Assembly: GCA_020053735.1 (NCBI GenBank) | Contig: JAGVMP010000001.1 | Location: 16,215-80,214, forward strand | From: Pseudomonadota bacterium | GTDB taxonomy: Bacteria; Pseudomonadota; Gammaproteobacteria; Burkholderiales; Methylophilaceae | DNA length: 64,000 bases | Direction of reading: 5' to 3' | In this document: positions 29,275 through 39,538 of the stretch, in pieces | Layout of the letters: each line of letters opens with the position of its first letter | How positions within the stretch are numbered: the stretch's first letter is position 1 | Notes under the pieces: model-generated | Databases searched by the model: none | The model's input: only the letters and a program-made list of their open reading frames with translations | What the model was told of the DNA's origin: nothing | Position numbers and translations under genes: made by a program

Positions 29275-29943
29275 ATGAATGATGTAGTTAAATCTGAAAA
29301 GTCTGAGAAAAAGCTTACGAAGGTGCGTGGACGCCCCTTAGCCTTTAACCAGGACGAGGCGCTAGATAAAGCATTAAATGTCTTTTGGTCGCGTGGATAC
29401 GAAGGTGCTTCAATGGCAGAACTAACCAAAGCACTAGGCATCAATAAGCCTAGTATTTACGCGGCTTTTGGTAATAAAGAAACATTGTTCCGTAAAGCGT
29501 TAGTACTATACGCAACAGGACCAGTTGCTTTTGTGGGCGATGCCATGAAACAGCCAACTGCACACCAAGCAGTTGAAAAGTTTTTGATGCAAGCCGTTGA
29601 TTTTTTTAGCGATAAAACTACGCCCAATGGCTGCATGATTGTGCAAGGCGCCCTGACTTGCGGGCAAAGTTCACTTGCGATTCAGCAAGAATTGATTGCT
29701 TACAGAGGTAACTTTGAAACTACCCTCACAAAACGTTTTGAGCTAGGCAAAGCGCAAGGGGATTTATCGCCAACTGTGAATACTAAGCAGCTAGCGAAAT
29801 ATATCGCAACCGTTCATCAAGGCATGTCGGTACAAGCCACTAGCGGCGCAACACGAGAAGAATTGTTAGCAGTTGTTGAAATGGCAATGAAAAACTGGCC
29901 TAGCCAGTTAAACCAGCCCAAAAGAATAAAACATGCTCTGTAA
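29275..29943 (+). CDS. TetR/AcrR-family repressor
   Basis: A 222-residue repressor. A lysine-rich leader precedes the HTH domain (about residues 20-70): GRPLAFNQDEALDKALNVFW, SMAELTKALGINKPSIYAAF, GNKETLFRKAL. The C-terminal domain (FFSDKTTPNGCMIVQGAL with one Cys) resembles repressors of the YcdC/NemR-like group with GCM(I/V) motifs. It is divergent from the SDR-hydrolase-DUF2798 operon and faces a nitroreductase and an Old Yellow Enzyme. Electrophile- or aldehyde-sensing through the cysteine is possible but not proven. Confidence 0.9.
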   Translation: MNDVVKSEKSEKKLTKVRGRPLAFNQDEALDKALNVFWSRGYEGASMAELTKALGINKPSIYAAFGNKETLFRKALVLYATGPVAFVGDAMKQPTAHQAVEKFLMQAVDFFSDKTTPNGCMIVQGALTCGQSSLAIQQELIAYRGNFETTLTKRFELGKAQGDLSPTVNTKQLAKYIATVHQGMSVQATSGATREELLAVVEMAMKNWPSQLNQPKRIKHAL

Positions 29944-29970
29944 GCCTTATGGATATTGGCTTGCAGAGCA
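29934..29970. repeat. Hairpin of the GCTCTGCAAGCC family after tetR
   Basis: Arms 29934-29946 and 29958-29970, one mismatch, with an 11-base loop that is the reverse complement type of the loop at 20274-20284. It overlaps the end of tetR and lies between convergent genes (tetR and nitroreductase), so it may end both transcripts. Confidence 0.7.
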
Positions 29971-29983
29971 CCTGTTTTGATGA

Positions 29984-30586
29984 TTATGCCTTAACGGGCT
30001 TGCCCCAAGTACCAGTAAAGAAGTGTTCACCCAGTGGTTTGCGTTTGCGTGGAGCCAGCTCTCGTGTTTTTATCTCATCTGGTAAGTCATTGGCATCGCC
30101 TTCATAACCAACGGTTAGCATCGCCATCGGCGTGATTTGCGCAGGAATTTTAAATGCCTCACGTGCAGCATCGGTATTAAAACCACCCATCTGGTGTGCC
30201 ACTAGCCCCATACTGCTGGCCTGCAGACACAAGTTTTCGGCGGCAGCGCCCGTGTCATATTGCCCCCAGCGGTTTTCTTTCTGGTTATGTCCAAACAGGC
30301 TGTCTGCACAAACCAGCATTAATATGGGGGCGTTTTTAACCCAGGTTTGATTACTAGGTGCCAAGCAGTCAAAAGCCTGTTGCCAGCTTTTAGCATCGGC
30401 ATTTTTATCCCAGACAATAAAGCGCCAAGGTTCATCACCAAAGCAAGAAGGCGCCCAGCGCGCGGCCTCTAGCAAGGCAATGATTTGTTCGTGGCTGACT
30501 GGCTTACTGGCGTCAAAAGCGCGCGGGCTCCAACGCTTGGCAATCAGTTCGTTGATAGGCTGTTGAGTGACGGCAGTTTTTTGCAT
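29984..30586 (-). CDS. Nitroreductase-family FMN oxidoreductase
   Basis: A 200-residue nitroreductase fold protein that reduces nitro groups or other electrophiles with NAD(P)H and FMN. It starts INELIAKRWSPRAFDASKPV, with FMN-phosphate-binding RWSPR (about residue 18). AARWAPSCFGDEPWRFIVW (about 40), DTGAAAENLCLQASSMGL (about 110) and the late LAPRKRKPLGE are family-typical. It starts 12 bases after the OYE stop, so both form one minus-strand operon. The substrate is unknown. Confidence 0.9.
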   Translation of the reverse strand: MQKTAVTQQPINELIAKRWSPRAFDASKPVSHEQIIALLEAARWAPSCFGDEPWRFIVWDKNADAKSWQQAFDCLAPSNQTWVKNAPILMLVCADSLFGHNQKENRWGQYDTGAAAENLCLQASSMGLVAHQMGGFNTDAAREAFKIPAQITPMAMLTVGYEGDANDLPDEIKTRELAPRKRKPLGEHFFTGTWGKPVKA

Positions 30587-30598
30587 GGCATTTATCTT

Positions 30599-31672
30599 TC
30601 AAGCGTTCAAAAATGGATAATCAGTGTAACCTTTTTCGGCGCCACCATAAAACGAGTTTGCATCTGCCTCGTTTAATGGCGCATCAGTTTTGTAACGCTC
30701 AACCAGATCTGGGTTAGCGATAAACGGCACACCAAAAGCAATCACATCGGCGTGGCCACTGGCAATGGCAGCATTGCCACGGGCTTTGTCGTAGCCAAAA
30801 TTAGCCATATAACTGCCTTTAAACTGCTTACGCATTTGCACAAAATCAAAACTCCCCATATCTCCGTCCATGCCACCTTCTACCACATGCAAATAAGCCA
30901 GATTAAATTGGTTCAATGCACCTGCAACATAGTTAAATAGCGCCTGTGGGTTACTATCTTGCATGTCGTTAAAAGGGTTTACTGGCGATAAACGCAAACC
31001 AGTTTTATCGGCGCCTGCAACATCTACTACCGCTTTTGTCACTTCCATCAACAAACGTGCGCGATTTTCAACGCTGCCGCCATAATTGTCGGTGCGTTTA
31101 TTGCTACCATCCCGCAAAAATTGGTCTAGTAAATAGCCGTTTGCAGCGTGAATCTCTACGCCATCAAAACCTGCTTCTAGCGCACATTTAGTCGCATGCA
31201 CATATTCTTGCACAATGGCTGATATCTCACTGGCTTCTAAGGCACGCGGCTCGACAAAATCAACCAAACCTTCGTAAGTAAAGGCTTGTCCAGCTGGCTT
31301 AATGGCTGACGGCGCAACAGGCAATGCCCCATTGATGAGACTAGGATGGGAAATGCGGCCAACATGCCACAATTGCAGCACAATCTTGCCGCCTGCTGCG
31401 TGTACCGCATCTGTTACTTTTCTCCAACCAGCCACTTGTGCTTTGGTGTAGATACCGGGTAATAAAATATAACCATGTCCCATTGCAGATATTGGCGTGG
31501 CTTCTGTCACAATTAAACCAGCACTAGCACGCTGTTGGTAATAAGTGACATTTAAATCTTGTGGCACACCCGTTTCTTTTGGCGCCCTGCTCCTTGTGAG
31601 CGGCGCCATCACGATGCGGTTTTTTAGGCTAATTGCACCTAATTTTGTTGGGCTAAATAAATCTAATGCCAT
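30599..31672 (-). CDS. nemA: Old Yellow Enzyme, alkene reductase (NemA-like)
   Basis: A 357-residue TIM-barrel flavoenzyme that reduces activated alkenes and nitro esters with NAD(P)H. Seen are LFSPTKLGAISLKNRIVMAP (FMN-binding start), a catalytic pair in VEIHAANGYLLDQFLRDGSN (His and Asn about residue 180), RTDNYGGSVENRAR and GVPFIANPDLVERY, all hallmarks of NemA/pentaerythritol tetranitrate reductase-type proteins. It is the first gene of the operon with nitroreductase. Together with the TetR-SDR unit it forms a reactive-electrophile response neighbourhood (inference). Confidence 0.93.
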   Translation of the reverse strand: MALDLFSPTKLGAISLKNRIVMAPLTRSRAPKETGVPQDLNVTYYQQRASAGLIVTEATPISAMGHGYILLPGIYTKAQVAGWRKVTDAVHAAGGKIVLQLWHVGRISHPSLINGALPVAPSAIKPAGQAFTYEGLVDFVEPRALEASEISAIVQEYVHATKCALEAGFDGVEIHAANGYLLDQFLRDGSNKRTDNYGGSVENRARLLMEVTKAVVDVAGADKTGLRLSPVNPFNDMQDSNPQALFNYVAGALNQFNLAYLHVVEGGMDGDMGSFDFVQMRKQFKGSYMANFGYDKARGNAAIASGHADVIAFGVPFIANPDLVERYKTDAPLNEADANSFYGGAEKGYTDYPFLNA

Positions 31673-31738
31673 GCGCTACTCCTGGTTAATTTTAAAAAAT
31701 ATTAAAGTGAATTTAGTATGTGGGCTGGTTTGGCTGGA

Positions 31739-32344
31739 CTACTTGACAGGACTGGCAGCTGGCAATTTCACACCCTCAATCAGCAGCGTAATTTCAATGT
31801 CGTCGCCGACCGAGGCGTTGGGCTTAATGCCCCAGCCAAACCCAAAATCGCTGGCTTTTAAGCTGGTTTTGGCCTCAAAGCCTGTGCGATAGCCACCCCA
31901 CGGGTCTATACCGAAACCCAGCACCTTGAATGAAAATGTCATCTCTTTAGCGATACCATGCATCGTCAGTACACCTGTCATGACGCCTTCGGTGTTAGAG
32001 ATTGCCTCTATTTTTTTGCTTATAAAAGTCGCGCTAGTGAATTTTTCTGTGTCTAAATAATCAGCTTCTTTAATGTGTTTATCGCGCTTGGCATGGCTAC
32101 TGTTGACGCTCAACATATTAATTTTTGCTTCTACACTGGAGTTAGCCAGATTTTCACTGTCGATGATAATTTTGCCAGTGATATCGCTAAATGTGCCTGA
32201 TGTTTTGCTGGCGACATGGCGCACACTCCAATTGGCAAAACTGTGTGAATCATCAATCCGGTAAGCTTCTGGTGCTGCAAATGCATGGCTGCTAGCCAAT
32301 ACCAGAGCGGACTGCAAGGCGATTATTTTTAATGATTTAAACAT
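31739..32344 (-). CDS. YceI-family periplasmic protein
   Basis: A 201-residue exported protein with a signal peptide (about 1-23, cleaved after AFA). The lipocalin-like YceI domain follows: RIDDSHSFANWSVRHVA at the start, then SSHAKRDKHIKEADYLDTEKF and MTGVLTMHGIAKEMTF, which are the strongest family marks, and ASDFGFGW near the end. These proteins bind isoprenoid or other lipid-like ligands in the periplasm. It is monocistronic, and a 210-base gap separates it from the divergent moxR. Confidence 0.92.
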   Translation of the reverse strand: MFKSLKIIALQSALVLASSHAFAAPEAYRIDDSHSFANWSVRHVASKTSGTFSDITGKIIIDSENLANSSVEAKINMLSVNSSHAKRDKHIKEADYLDTEKFTSATFISKKIEAISNTEGVMTGVLTMHGIAKEMTFSFKVLGFGIDPWGGYRTGFEAKTSLKASDFGFGWGIKPNASVGDDIEITLLIEGVKLPAASPVK

Positions 32345-32554
32345 ATTAACTCCCTATTATGATGATTTTTTGTTTACTCTTAATTGATCTCTAGATGAAC
32401 TCACAAATTGACATCTGCATGCTGGAGTTGTTCATTAAAGTTTGCTGCCTCGTGCTAATATTAGGTCAAGGTTTGAATTTTTCAAGTAGCAATGTTGTCG
32501 CAATATTGGCCGCCACACGAATAAACCGTTTTTAGCAGACCTGTGGCGAATTAA

Positions 32555-33487
32555 ATGATAAAAACCAATGAAAATAACGAAAAAATAATGATGCAAACTG
32601 TTCTAAAAGCCATTATTGATGGCACTTCTCAAGTGATCCTAGGTAAGCAAACGCAAGTAAAACTAAGCTTAGCGTGCTTATTATCGGGCGGACATTTACT
32701 GATAGAAGATTTGCCTGGTATGGGCAAAACCACATTGGCACATACACTGGCACAGGTGCTAGGCCTCAATTTCAGGCGCAGTCAATTTACTAGCGATTTG
32801 CTGCCTGCAGATATTATTGGCGTATCGGTGTACGACCGAGCCACTTCGGCGTTTCAGTTTCACCCAGGACCAGTGTTTACCAATGTGCTGCTGGCCGATG
32901 AAATCAATCGCGCCACGCCAAAAACACAAAGTGCGCTATTAGAGGCAATGGAAGAACAGCAAATTACCATTGATGGCGAAACGCACGCACTGCCTAAGCC
33001 ATTTTTTGTGATTGCCACGCAAAACCCTAAACATCATATCGGTACCTTCCCCTTACCAGAATCGCAGCTAGACCGCTTTTTAATGCGCATCACATTAGGC
33101 TACCCCGATGCACAATCTGAGCGCGCTTTGCTGAAAAGCCAAGCGGGACGTCACTCAACAACAGGCGCATTGATTAAACCAGTATGTGATGTCAACACGC
33201 TGATCTCACTGCAGCATGCAGTCAAAAATGTGCACGTATCAGATCAATTATTAGATTACCTACAAGATTTAATTTTATACACGCGCACGCAATTTAGCAC
33301 TGGCTTATCACCACGCGCCGGGTTGGGCCTAAGGTTGTGTGCACAAGCATGGGCGCTACTCGAGGGGCGTGATTTTGTTATTCCTGAAGATGTGCAGGCT
33401 GTGTTTGCCAGCGTGGTGTCGCATCGTTTAGCTGCTGAAAATAGCGAAATTGCCAAGCAAATACTTGAGCGCGTGGCGATTCGCTAA
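32555..33487 (+). CDS. MoxR-family AAA+ ATPase
   Basis: A 310-residue AAA+ chaperone-like ATPase. Walker A is DLPGMGKTTLAH (about residue 57), Walker B is VLLADEINRATPKTQSALLE (about 112), and sensor 1 is VIATQNP. The C-terminal lid includes GLSPRAGLGLRLCAQAWALL. Two ATGs 33 and 36 bases downstream are alternative starts. It is followed by DUF58 (7-base gap) and TgpA genes, the classical MoxR-DUF58-transglutaminase operon, in which MoxR is thought to remodel or assemble partner proteins. Confidence 0.92.
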   Translation: MIKTNENNEKIMMQTVLKAIIDGTSQVILGKQTQVKLSLACLLSGGHLLIEDLPGMGKTTLAHTLAQVLGLNFRRSQFTSDLLPADIIGVSVYDRATSAFQFHPGPVFTNVLLADEINRATPKTQSALLEAMEEQQITIDGETHALPKPFFVIATQNPKHHIGTFPLPESQLDRFLMRITLGYPDAQSERALLKSQAGRHSTTGALIKPVCDVNTLISLQHAVKNVHVSDQLLDYLQDLILYTRTQFSTGLSPRAGLGLRLCAQAWALLEGRDFVIPEDVQAVFASVVSHRLAAENSEIAKQILERVAIR

Positions 33488-33494
33488 ATCCTAA

Positions 33495-34466
33495 ATGGCG
33501 AGTGCTAGTTTATTTAAACCACGTTATTTTACGGCTGACTATTGGAAAAGGTGGTTTCGCGTAGCCAGCAGTCACGATAACGTTGCTACGCTAAACCCAC
33601 GCCAAATCTACATTCTGCCAACACGCTGGGGCGTTTTATATGCCTTCATGCTAATCTTATTGCTGGTGGGCTCGATTAATTACTCCATCAGTTTGGGCTA
33701 CTACGTCACGTTTTTGCTGGCATCCCTAGGCAACATAGCCATGCTACACACCTGGCGCAATCTGGTACATTTGCAAGTCACCATATTGCCAGCCAACCCA
33801 GTATTTGCAGGCGATGCGGTGCAGATGCAATTACAAATTGCAGATACAAGAAACCGTGCACGCTATGCCATTGCCGCACAGTTTGAAAGCAACTCAATTG
33901 TCACAGAGGATATTGCAGCGAATAGCAGCCAGACTTTTTTAGCGCCGTTACAGACCCAGCAACGTGGCTGGCAAAAGTTGCCACGCATTAAGTTGCATAC
34001 CGAATTTCCACTCATGTTGTTTCACGCATGGGCTTATGTAGATTGCTCTCAACAAGTATTGGTTTACCCCAAACCCAGCGCAAACAATATTGCTCCACCC
34101 ATTTCCAACACTGGGCAAACTGGTGGTAAAAACCATGTTGCACGTGGTGATGAAGATTTTGACGGCCATAAGACCTACCAAATAGGCGATGCCCCCAGTC
34201 GCGTGGATTGGAAGGCGTCGAGCAAAGGCATCGGTATGTTGAGCAAACAATATAGCGGCAACGGCAGTGCAATATTATATTTAGACTGGGCAGAAACCAG
34301 TGGTCTAGCGTTTGAAGAACGCATCTCGCAACTGACCCGATGGGTAGTAGATGCGCACACGGCACAACAGCATTTTGGCTTGAGGCTACCCCATTTAACA
34401 TTACCACCCAATAATTCAGAAGCGCATTACCATGAAGCGCTAAAAGCATTGGCATTGTTAGACTGA
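33495..34466 (+). CDS. DUF58-domain membrane-associated protein
   Basis: A 323-residue protein with two predicted membrane helices near residues 50-65 and 70-88 (VLYAFMLILLLVGSINYSIS). The C-terminal DUF58 region contains GDEDFDGHKTYQIGDAPSRV and DWKASSKG (family motif about residues 216-245). DUF58 proteins have a von Willebrand A-like fold, and this one is paired with the MoxR ATPase upstream and the transglutaminase downstream. Its exact function is unknown. Confidence 0.88.
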   Translation: MASASLFKPRYFTADYWKRWFRVASSHDNVATLNPRQIYILPTRWGVLYAFMLILLLVGSINYSISLGYYVTFLLASLGNIAMLHTWRNLVHLQVTILPANPVFAGDAVQMQLQIADTRNRARYAIAAQFESNSIVTEDIAANSSQTFLAPLQTQQRGWQKLPRIKLHTEFPLMLFHAWAYVDCSQQVLVYPKPSANNIAPPISNTGQTGGKNHVARGDEDFDGHKTYQIGDAPSRVDWKASSKGIGMLSKQYSGNGSAILYLDWAETSGLAFEERISQLTRWVVDAHTAQQHFGLRLPHLTLPPNNSEAHYHEALKALALLD

Positions 34467-34479
34467 TTTAATAAAAGCC

Positions 34480-36456
34480 ATGCCAAAAGCCTTACTTAGA
34501 AACACACTTAGCTCACAGCACATGTATTGGCTGCTGGCCAGTCTAGCGCTTATCTTGGCTATACACGCCCCCAACCTGCCCATTTGGGTCACCGCTAGCT
34601 GCGGGCTATTTGGTGCTTGGCGCTACTTTGCAGTTAAGCAACTCTTGCTGATGCCTAATCGCTGGCTGTTGATGTTGTTATCGTTGCTGGTAGGCGCAGC
34701 CGTTTTGCTTAGTTTTAAAGGGCAATTTGGACGTGATGCTAGCTTAAGTTTATTAGTGCTAATGACCGTGCTGAAGCTGCTGGAAACCCGTGTCATACGT
34801 GACTACGTGTTCATGGTAATGCTAGCCTACTTTTTAATTGGCAATTTGTTCTTGTTTAACCAAAGTATGCTCACTTTTGCTTTAAGTATTCCACCGCTGA
34901 TTTTACTCACGGCAACGCTCATTCATGCCAGCCTTAAATCGCCCCAAAACTGGCAGTTTTTACTCAAACTCGCAAGCAAAATGTTGTTGCAGTCTGTGCC
35001 TGTGATGCTGATTTTATTTGTACTGTTTCCGCGTATTCCTGGCCCCCTATGGGGTATTCCACAAGATGCATACAGTGGCATGACGGGCTTGGGTGACAAT
35101 CTAAAATTTGGCAATATTAGTAATCTTACGCTAAACACCAGTGTCGCATTTCGCGTGCAATTTAAGGGCAATATGCCAACTAACAACCAGCTGTATTGGC
35201 GTGGGCCAGTGTTGTGGCATCAAAATGGCAACGAGTGGCTGATGCCCAGCAAGCGCATAGGCTTGCGTAACGAGATATTAGCAACGACTGGCGCTGTGTT
35301 TGATTACACCATTACGCTAGAGCCGCACAACCGCAACTGGCTGCTGCTGTTAGACATGCCGACATTAGCCCCTGCTGGCGGCAATTTTACCCACGATTAC
35401 TCTGCAGTCAGCAACCAACCTGTGCGCAAGCGCATCCGTTATACCGCTAGCTCATACCCCAGTTATCAGTTAGGCGTAGCACTTGGCGAACGTGAACAAG
35501 TGCTTAGCCTACAACTTACCGAAGGTGAAAATCCACGTGCATTTGAATTGGTGAAATCATGGCAAAGCCTATCACCCGAGCAAAAAATTAACAAAGCACT
35601 TCAAATGTTTCGCGAACAGCCTTTCATTTACACCCTGCGACCGCCTATTTTGCGTGAGAACCCAATTGACGAATTTTTATTCAATACCAAGCGTGGATTT
35701 TGCGAGCATTATGCCACCAGCTTTGTTTATTTAATGCGGGCTACAGGCGTGCCTGCACGCATTGTCACGGGCTATCAAGGCGGCGAGTTGAACCCCAATG
35801 GTAATTATTTAATCGTGCGCCAAAGTGACGCGCATGCGTGGGCCGAAGTTTGGCTACAAGGTCGAGGCTGGGTGAGAGTTGACCCGACCGCAGCAGTCTC
35901 GCCAGAGCGCATAGAGCACGGCATTAGCGAGGCACTACGCGACAGCAGCGAGCTGCCTTTGCTGGCAAGGGGCGATTTTCCGCTACTTAAAAAAGCATTT
36001 TTTAATTTTGACAGTATCAATAACAGTTGGAATCAATGGGTGCTGGGCTATGATGATAAAAAACAGCTAGAATTTTTAAACCAGTTGACTGGCAAAAAGT
36101 TAGGCTTATCTGACTTGGTATTTTGGATGACTGGCGCGATTGTATTGGTCATGCTAGCCACCAGTTACTTTTTGTTTAGACAAGTTAAGGCCAAACTTAA
36201 CCCTGCACAACAGCTTTATCAACAATATTTACGCAAGTTAAAACGCGTAAACTTGCAACCCACTACAGGAGAAGGCGCGCTAAACTTCGCCAGCCGCGCT
36301 GCGCAATTGTTGCCAAGCTATCAGCAACAAATTTTGCAGATTGCCAGCAGCTATAATGCACTGCAATATAGTGAGCAGTCTAGTGATGGAGTACAGCCAG
36401 ATATGTTGAAACAACTAGAAAATCTAATAATGCAACTGAACATTAAAAAGCCGTAA
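34480..36456 (+). CDS. TgpA-like transglutaminase with membrane domain
   Basis: A 658-residue protein with about five or six N-terminal membrane helices (residues 15-190, DUF3488 type). A large periplasmic transglutaminase-like domain follows, then a further helix at about 545-565 and a cytoplasmic tail of the DUF4129 type. The catalytic triad is visible: Cys in KRGFCEHYATSFVYLMRATG (about 408), His in QSDAHAWAEVW (about 448), and Asp in VRVDPTAAVSPER. This matches TgpA of Pseudomonas, a periplasmic protein essential there, whose substrate is not known. Confidence 0.92.
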   Translation: MPKALLRNTLSSQHMYWLLASLALILAIHAPNLPIWVTASCGLFGAWRYFAVKQLLLMPNRWLLMLLSLLVGAAVLLSFKGQFGRDASLSLLVLMTVLKLLETRVIRDYVFMVMLAYFLIGNLFLFNQSMLTFALSIPPLILLTATLIHASLKSPQNWQFLLKLASKMLLQSVPVMLILFVLFPRIPGPLWGIPQDAYSGMTGLGDNLKFGNISNLTLNTSVAFRVQFKGNMPTNNQLYWRGPVLWHQNGNEWLMPSKRIGLRNEILATTGAVFDYTITLEPHNRNWLLLLDMPTLAPAGGNFTHDYSAVSNQPVRKRIRYTASSYPSYQLGVALGEREQVLSLQLTEGENPRAFELVKSWQSLSPEQKINKALQMFREQPFIYTLRPPILRENPIDEFLFNTKRGFCEHYATSFVYLMRATGVPARIVTGYQGGELNPNGNYLIVRQSDAHAWAEVWLQGRGWVRVDPTAAVSPERIEHGISEALRDSSELPLLARGDFPLLKKAFFNFDSINNSWNQWVLGYDDKKQLEFLNQLTGKKLGLSDLVFWMTGAIVLVMLATSYFLFRQVKAKLNPAQQLYQQYLRKLKRVNLQPTTGEGALNFASRAAQLLPSYQQQILQIASSYNALQYSEQSSDGVQPDMLKQLENLIMQLNIKKP

Positions 36457-36476
36457 TATTAAACTTGGGACATTAG

Positions 36477-36959
<483 letters not shown>

Positions 36960-36978
36960 AAAACCCGAACCTTAAATG

Positions 36979-37004
36979 AAAAAACCCGCCTTAGCGGGTT
37001 TTTT
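36979..37004. terminator. Bidirectional rho-independent terminator
   Basis: Stem of A6-CCCGC with GCGGG-T6 and a four-base loop CTTA between convergent tadA and the BI-1 gene. The A-run and T-run serve both directions. Confidence 0.92.
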
Positions 37005-37021
37005 TGCAGGTTTATTAAAGC

Positions 37022-37708
37022 TTAATCGTTACTTCCCATTAAACCCATCAGCAACTGCAACAAGCTGGTGAAAAGGTTGTAAATACTCATGTACAAGCTT
37101 AATGTTGCCATGATGTAATTGGTTTCGCCGCCATTCACAATACGGCTAACGTCATACAAAATAAAGCCTGAGAACAACAGCACACCCACGCCAGAAAGCG
37201 CCAATGCCATGGCTGGGATTTGTAAAAAGATGTTAGCCAGCGATGCCACAATCAACAAAATAATGCCCACCAACAAGAATTTACCCATAAAGCTAAAGTC
37301 TTTTTTGGTTGTCGTTGCAATTCCTGCCATGGTCATCAAAATAACGCCCGTACCACCAGCCGCTAAGCCAACAATTTGGCCGCCATTACTTAAGTTTAAT
37401 GCGTGTTGCAAAATAGGGCCAAGCAATAAACCTAGAACGAAGGTTAACCCAAGCAATAACACCACACCTATACTGCTGTTGCGGTTAGCAGAAATCGCTG
37501 CAAACAAGCCAAACATTACAGCCATTGCGCCGATTGCAAACATAAACGGATGCAAAGCAGCAAATGCAAAATTCATTTTCATGCCGACCATTGCACCGAT
37601 AACGGTTGGAATCATGGTAAGGCCAAGCATGGCGTAGGTGTTGCGCAGCACTTTATTTTGCGTAGCCAGCGTACCTTCACGACCTAATACTTGAATATCA
37701 TCTAACAT
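37022..37708 (-). CDS. Bax inhibitor-1/YccA-family membrane protein
   Basis: A 228-residue integral membrane protein with seven predicted helices. The N-terminus (QVLGREGTLATQNKVLRNTYAML) and the C-terminal ILYDVSRIVNGGETNYIMAT with paired aspartate/glutamate near helix 6-7 are family-typical. Members modulate ion leak or interact with the FtsH protease in E. coli (YccA). The gene stands alone on the minus strand. Confidence 0.92.
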   Translation of the reverse strand: MLDDIQVLGREGTLATQNKVLRNTYAMLGLTMIPTVIGAMVGMKMNFAFAALHPFMFAIGAMAVMFGLFAAISANRNSSIGVVLLLGLTFVLGLLLGPILQHALNLSNGGQIVGLAAGGTGVILMTMAGIATTTKKDFSFMGKFLLVGIILLIVASLANIFLQIPAMALALSGVGVLLFSGFILYDVSRIVNGGETNYIMATLSLYMSIYNLFTSLLQLLMGLMGSND

Positions 37709-37783
37709 TTAATTTCCTTATAAAACCTTGCCAAATGGCAACATGGTTAAGATAGCGACTATCAGCAAAAGTTTCAAGTGAAT

Positions 37784-39532
37784 TTATGATGAAACTGGCA
37801 TTTTCTGTATATATTTTATTTGCAATTGTAGCGTCTGCAAGCCTTTGTATTCATTGGCTTCTAGCGCATATGCCGCAACAATATGTTCAGGCAAACTATC
37901 CGCATAATTAAAATAAATCGCGTCATATCTTTTTTTATCAGCATGCATGCTGTCTTTTTCAAGAATCAGTTTTGAGTGCTTTTCGCCCAAAATGCGCTGA
38001 TTGATAACTTTAAAAGTATCGCTGAACACTGGCTGCGCAAAGCCCTGACCCCATACACCAGAAGCCAATATCCATGCGGTCTGTAGGCTCATCTCATTTA
38101 CATCTAACTGACCGTCTGTTTCTAAGACTGACTGTAAATCCGTCTCAGCGAGCAAACTACGTGTCACCACCTCAAATGCAGATTGAAACGCTGCAAAATC
38201 AGCTTCGCGTATAGTCAAACCCGCAGCCATGGCATGACCACCAAACTTAATAATCAGCTTCGGGTGTTGCTTGGTAACTAAATCTAATGCATCGCGCAAG
38301 TGTAAGCTGGCAATTGAGCGGCCAGAACCTTTCAACAGTCGTCCATCTTTTGTATCTTGACCCGCATCTGCAAATACTAAAGTTGGTCGGTGATATTTTT
38401 CTTTTAGTCTAGAGGCCAAAATGCCGATGACACCTTGGTGATAATTGGCGTTGTAAATGCTTAAGCTATATTGATCTGTCACTTCAATATTTTCTAGTGC
38501 GCTCAATGCTACATCTTGCATATCCGCCTCAATATTGCGGCGCTCCATATTGAGCTCGTGCAGCGTTTGTGCCTTTTGCATCGCATCGACCTCAGTTTCG
38601 GCCAGCAAGCAGGCAATACCAAGCCGCATATCATCTAGCCTACCTGCTGCGTTAAGGCGTGGCCCCACATAAAAACCTAAATCTTGTGCAGTGACTTTTT
38701 CTGGCGTTTTGCCAGCAATTTTTAGCAGTGCAGTAATGCCTGCACAACAAGCACCCGCACGAATTCTCCGCAAGCCTTGTTCTACAAGGATACGGTTATT
38801 AGCGTCTAGTTTCACTAAATCTGCCACTGTGCCCAGCGCAACCAAATCGAGTAACTCAGTCAAATTTGGCTCAGCCTTGTTTGCAAAAACTTCTCGACTT
38901 CTTAGCTCGGCACGTAGCGCCAGCAGCACATAAAACATCACGCCTACACCCGCTAAATTTTTGCTCTTAAAATCACAGCTATGCTGATTTGGATTCACAA
39001 TACAGGCGGCGTTAGGCGTAACTTCCGCAGGTAAGTGGTGATCGGTAATCAGCACTTGTAAGCCCAATAAATTTGCAGCTGCCACGCCATCGACACTGGC
39101 AATACCGTTATCAACGGTGATTAAAATATCTGGTCTTAACGTGTTTGCTAGCGCTACAATTTCTGGCGTTAACCCATAGCCATATTCAAAGCGATTGGGT
39201 ACCAAAAAATCCACTTGCGCGCCCGACTTTAATATTGTGCAAATTTGGCGCAACCCTTTTACCGCCACGGCAGTGGCAGTTGCACCATCGGCATCGTAAT
39301 CGCCAATGACGAGTAGTTTCTTGTTGGCAGCAATAGCATCTGCCAGCAGCTTAGCCATGGTTAAGTTATGAGTAAGCTGCTCCGGCGGGATAATGCCACT
39401 TAGTGAAGTCTCAAGCTCACTTTTAGCTAATACGCCACGCGCCGCATACAGCCTAGCCAGTAGCGGATGTGTACCATCCGCGATGAGTTCGCCAACAATT
39501 TTTTCATCATAAACGCGCTGTTTAATTTGCAT
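37784..39532 (-). CDS. recJ: Single-stranded-DNA-specific exonuclease RecJ
   Basis: A 5'-3' ssDNA exonuclease of recombination and repair. About 583 residues; the start is GTG at 39535 or the ATG next to it at 39532. DHH-family motifs: VIGDYDADGATATA (I, about residue 75), LITVDNGIAS (II), VLITDHHLP (III, about 167), LVALGTVADLV (IV). The DHHA1 domain has GRSIASLHLRDAL and KFGGHAMAAGLT. It lies 3 bases behind an rpfE-like gene, a pair common in betaproteobacteria. Confidence 0.95.
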   Translation of the reverse strand: MQIKQRVYDEKIVGELIADGTHPLLARLYAARGVLAKSELETSLSGIIPPEQLTHNLTMAKLLADAIAANKKLLVIGDYDADGATATAVAVKGLRQICTILKSGAQVDFLVPNRFEYGYGLTPEIVALANTLRPDILITVDNGIASVDGVAAANLLGLQVLITDHHLPAEVTPNAACIVNPNQHSCDFKSKNLAGVGVMFYVLLALRAELRSREVFANKAEPNLTELLDLVALGTVADLVKLDANNRILVEQGLRRIRAGACCAGITALLKIAGKTPEKVTAQDLGFYVGPRLNAAGRLDDMRLGIACLLAETEVDAMQKAQTLHELNMERRNIEADMQDVALSALENIEVTDQYSLSIYNANYHQGVIGILASRLKEKYHRPTLVFADAGQDTKDGRLLKGSGRSIASLHLRDALDLVTKQHPKLIIKFGGHAMAAGLTIREADFAAFQSAFEVVTRSLLAETDLQSVLETDGQLDVNEMSLQTAWILASGVWGQGFAQPVFSDTFKVINQRILGEKHSKLILEKDSMHADKKRYDAIYFNYADSLPEHIVAAYALEANEYKGLQTLQLQIKYIQKMPVSS

Positions 39533-39538
39533 CACTTG

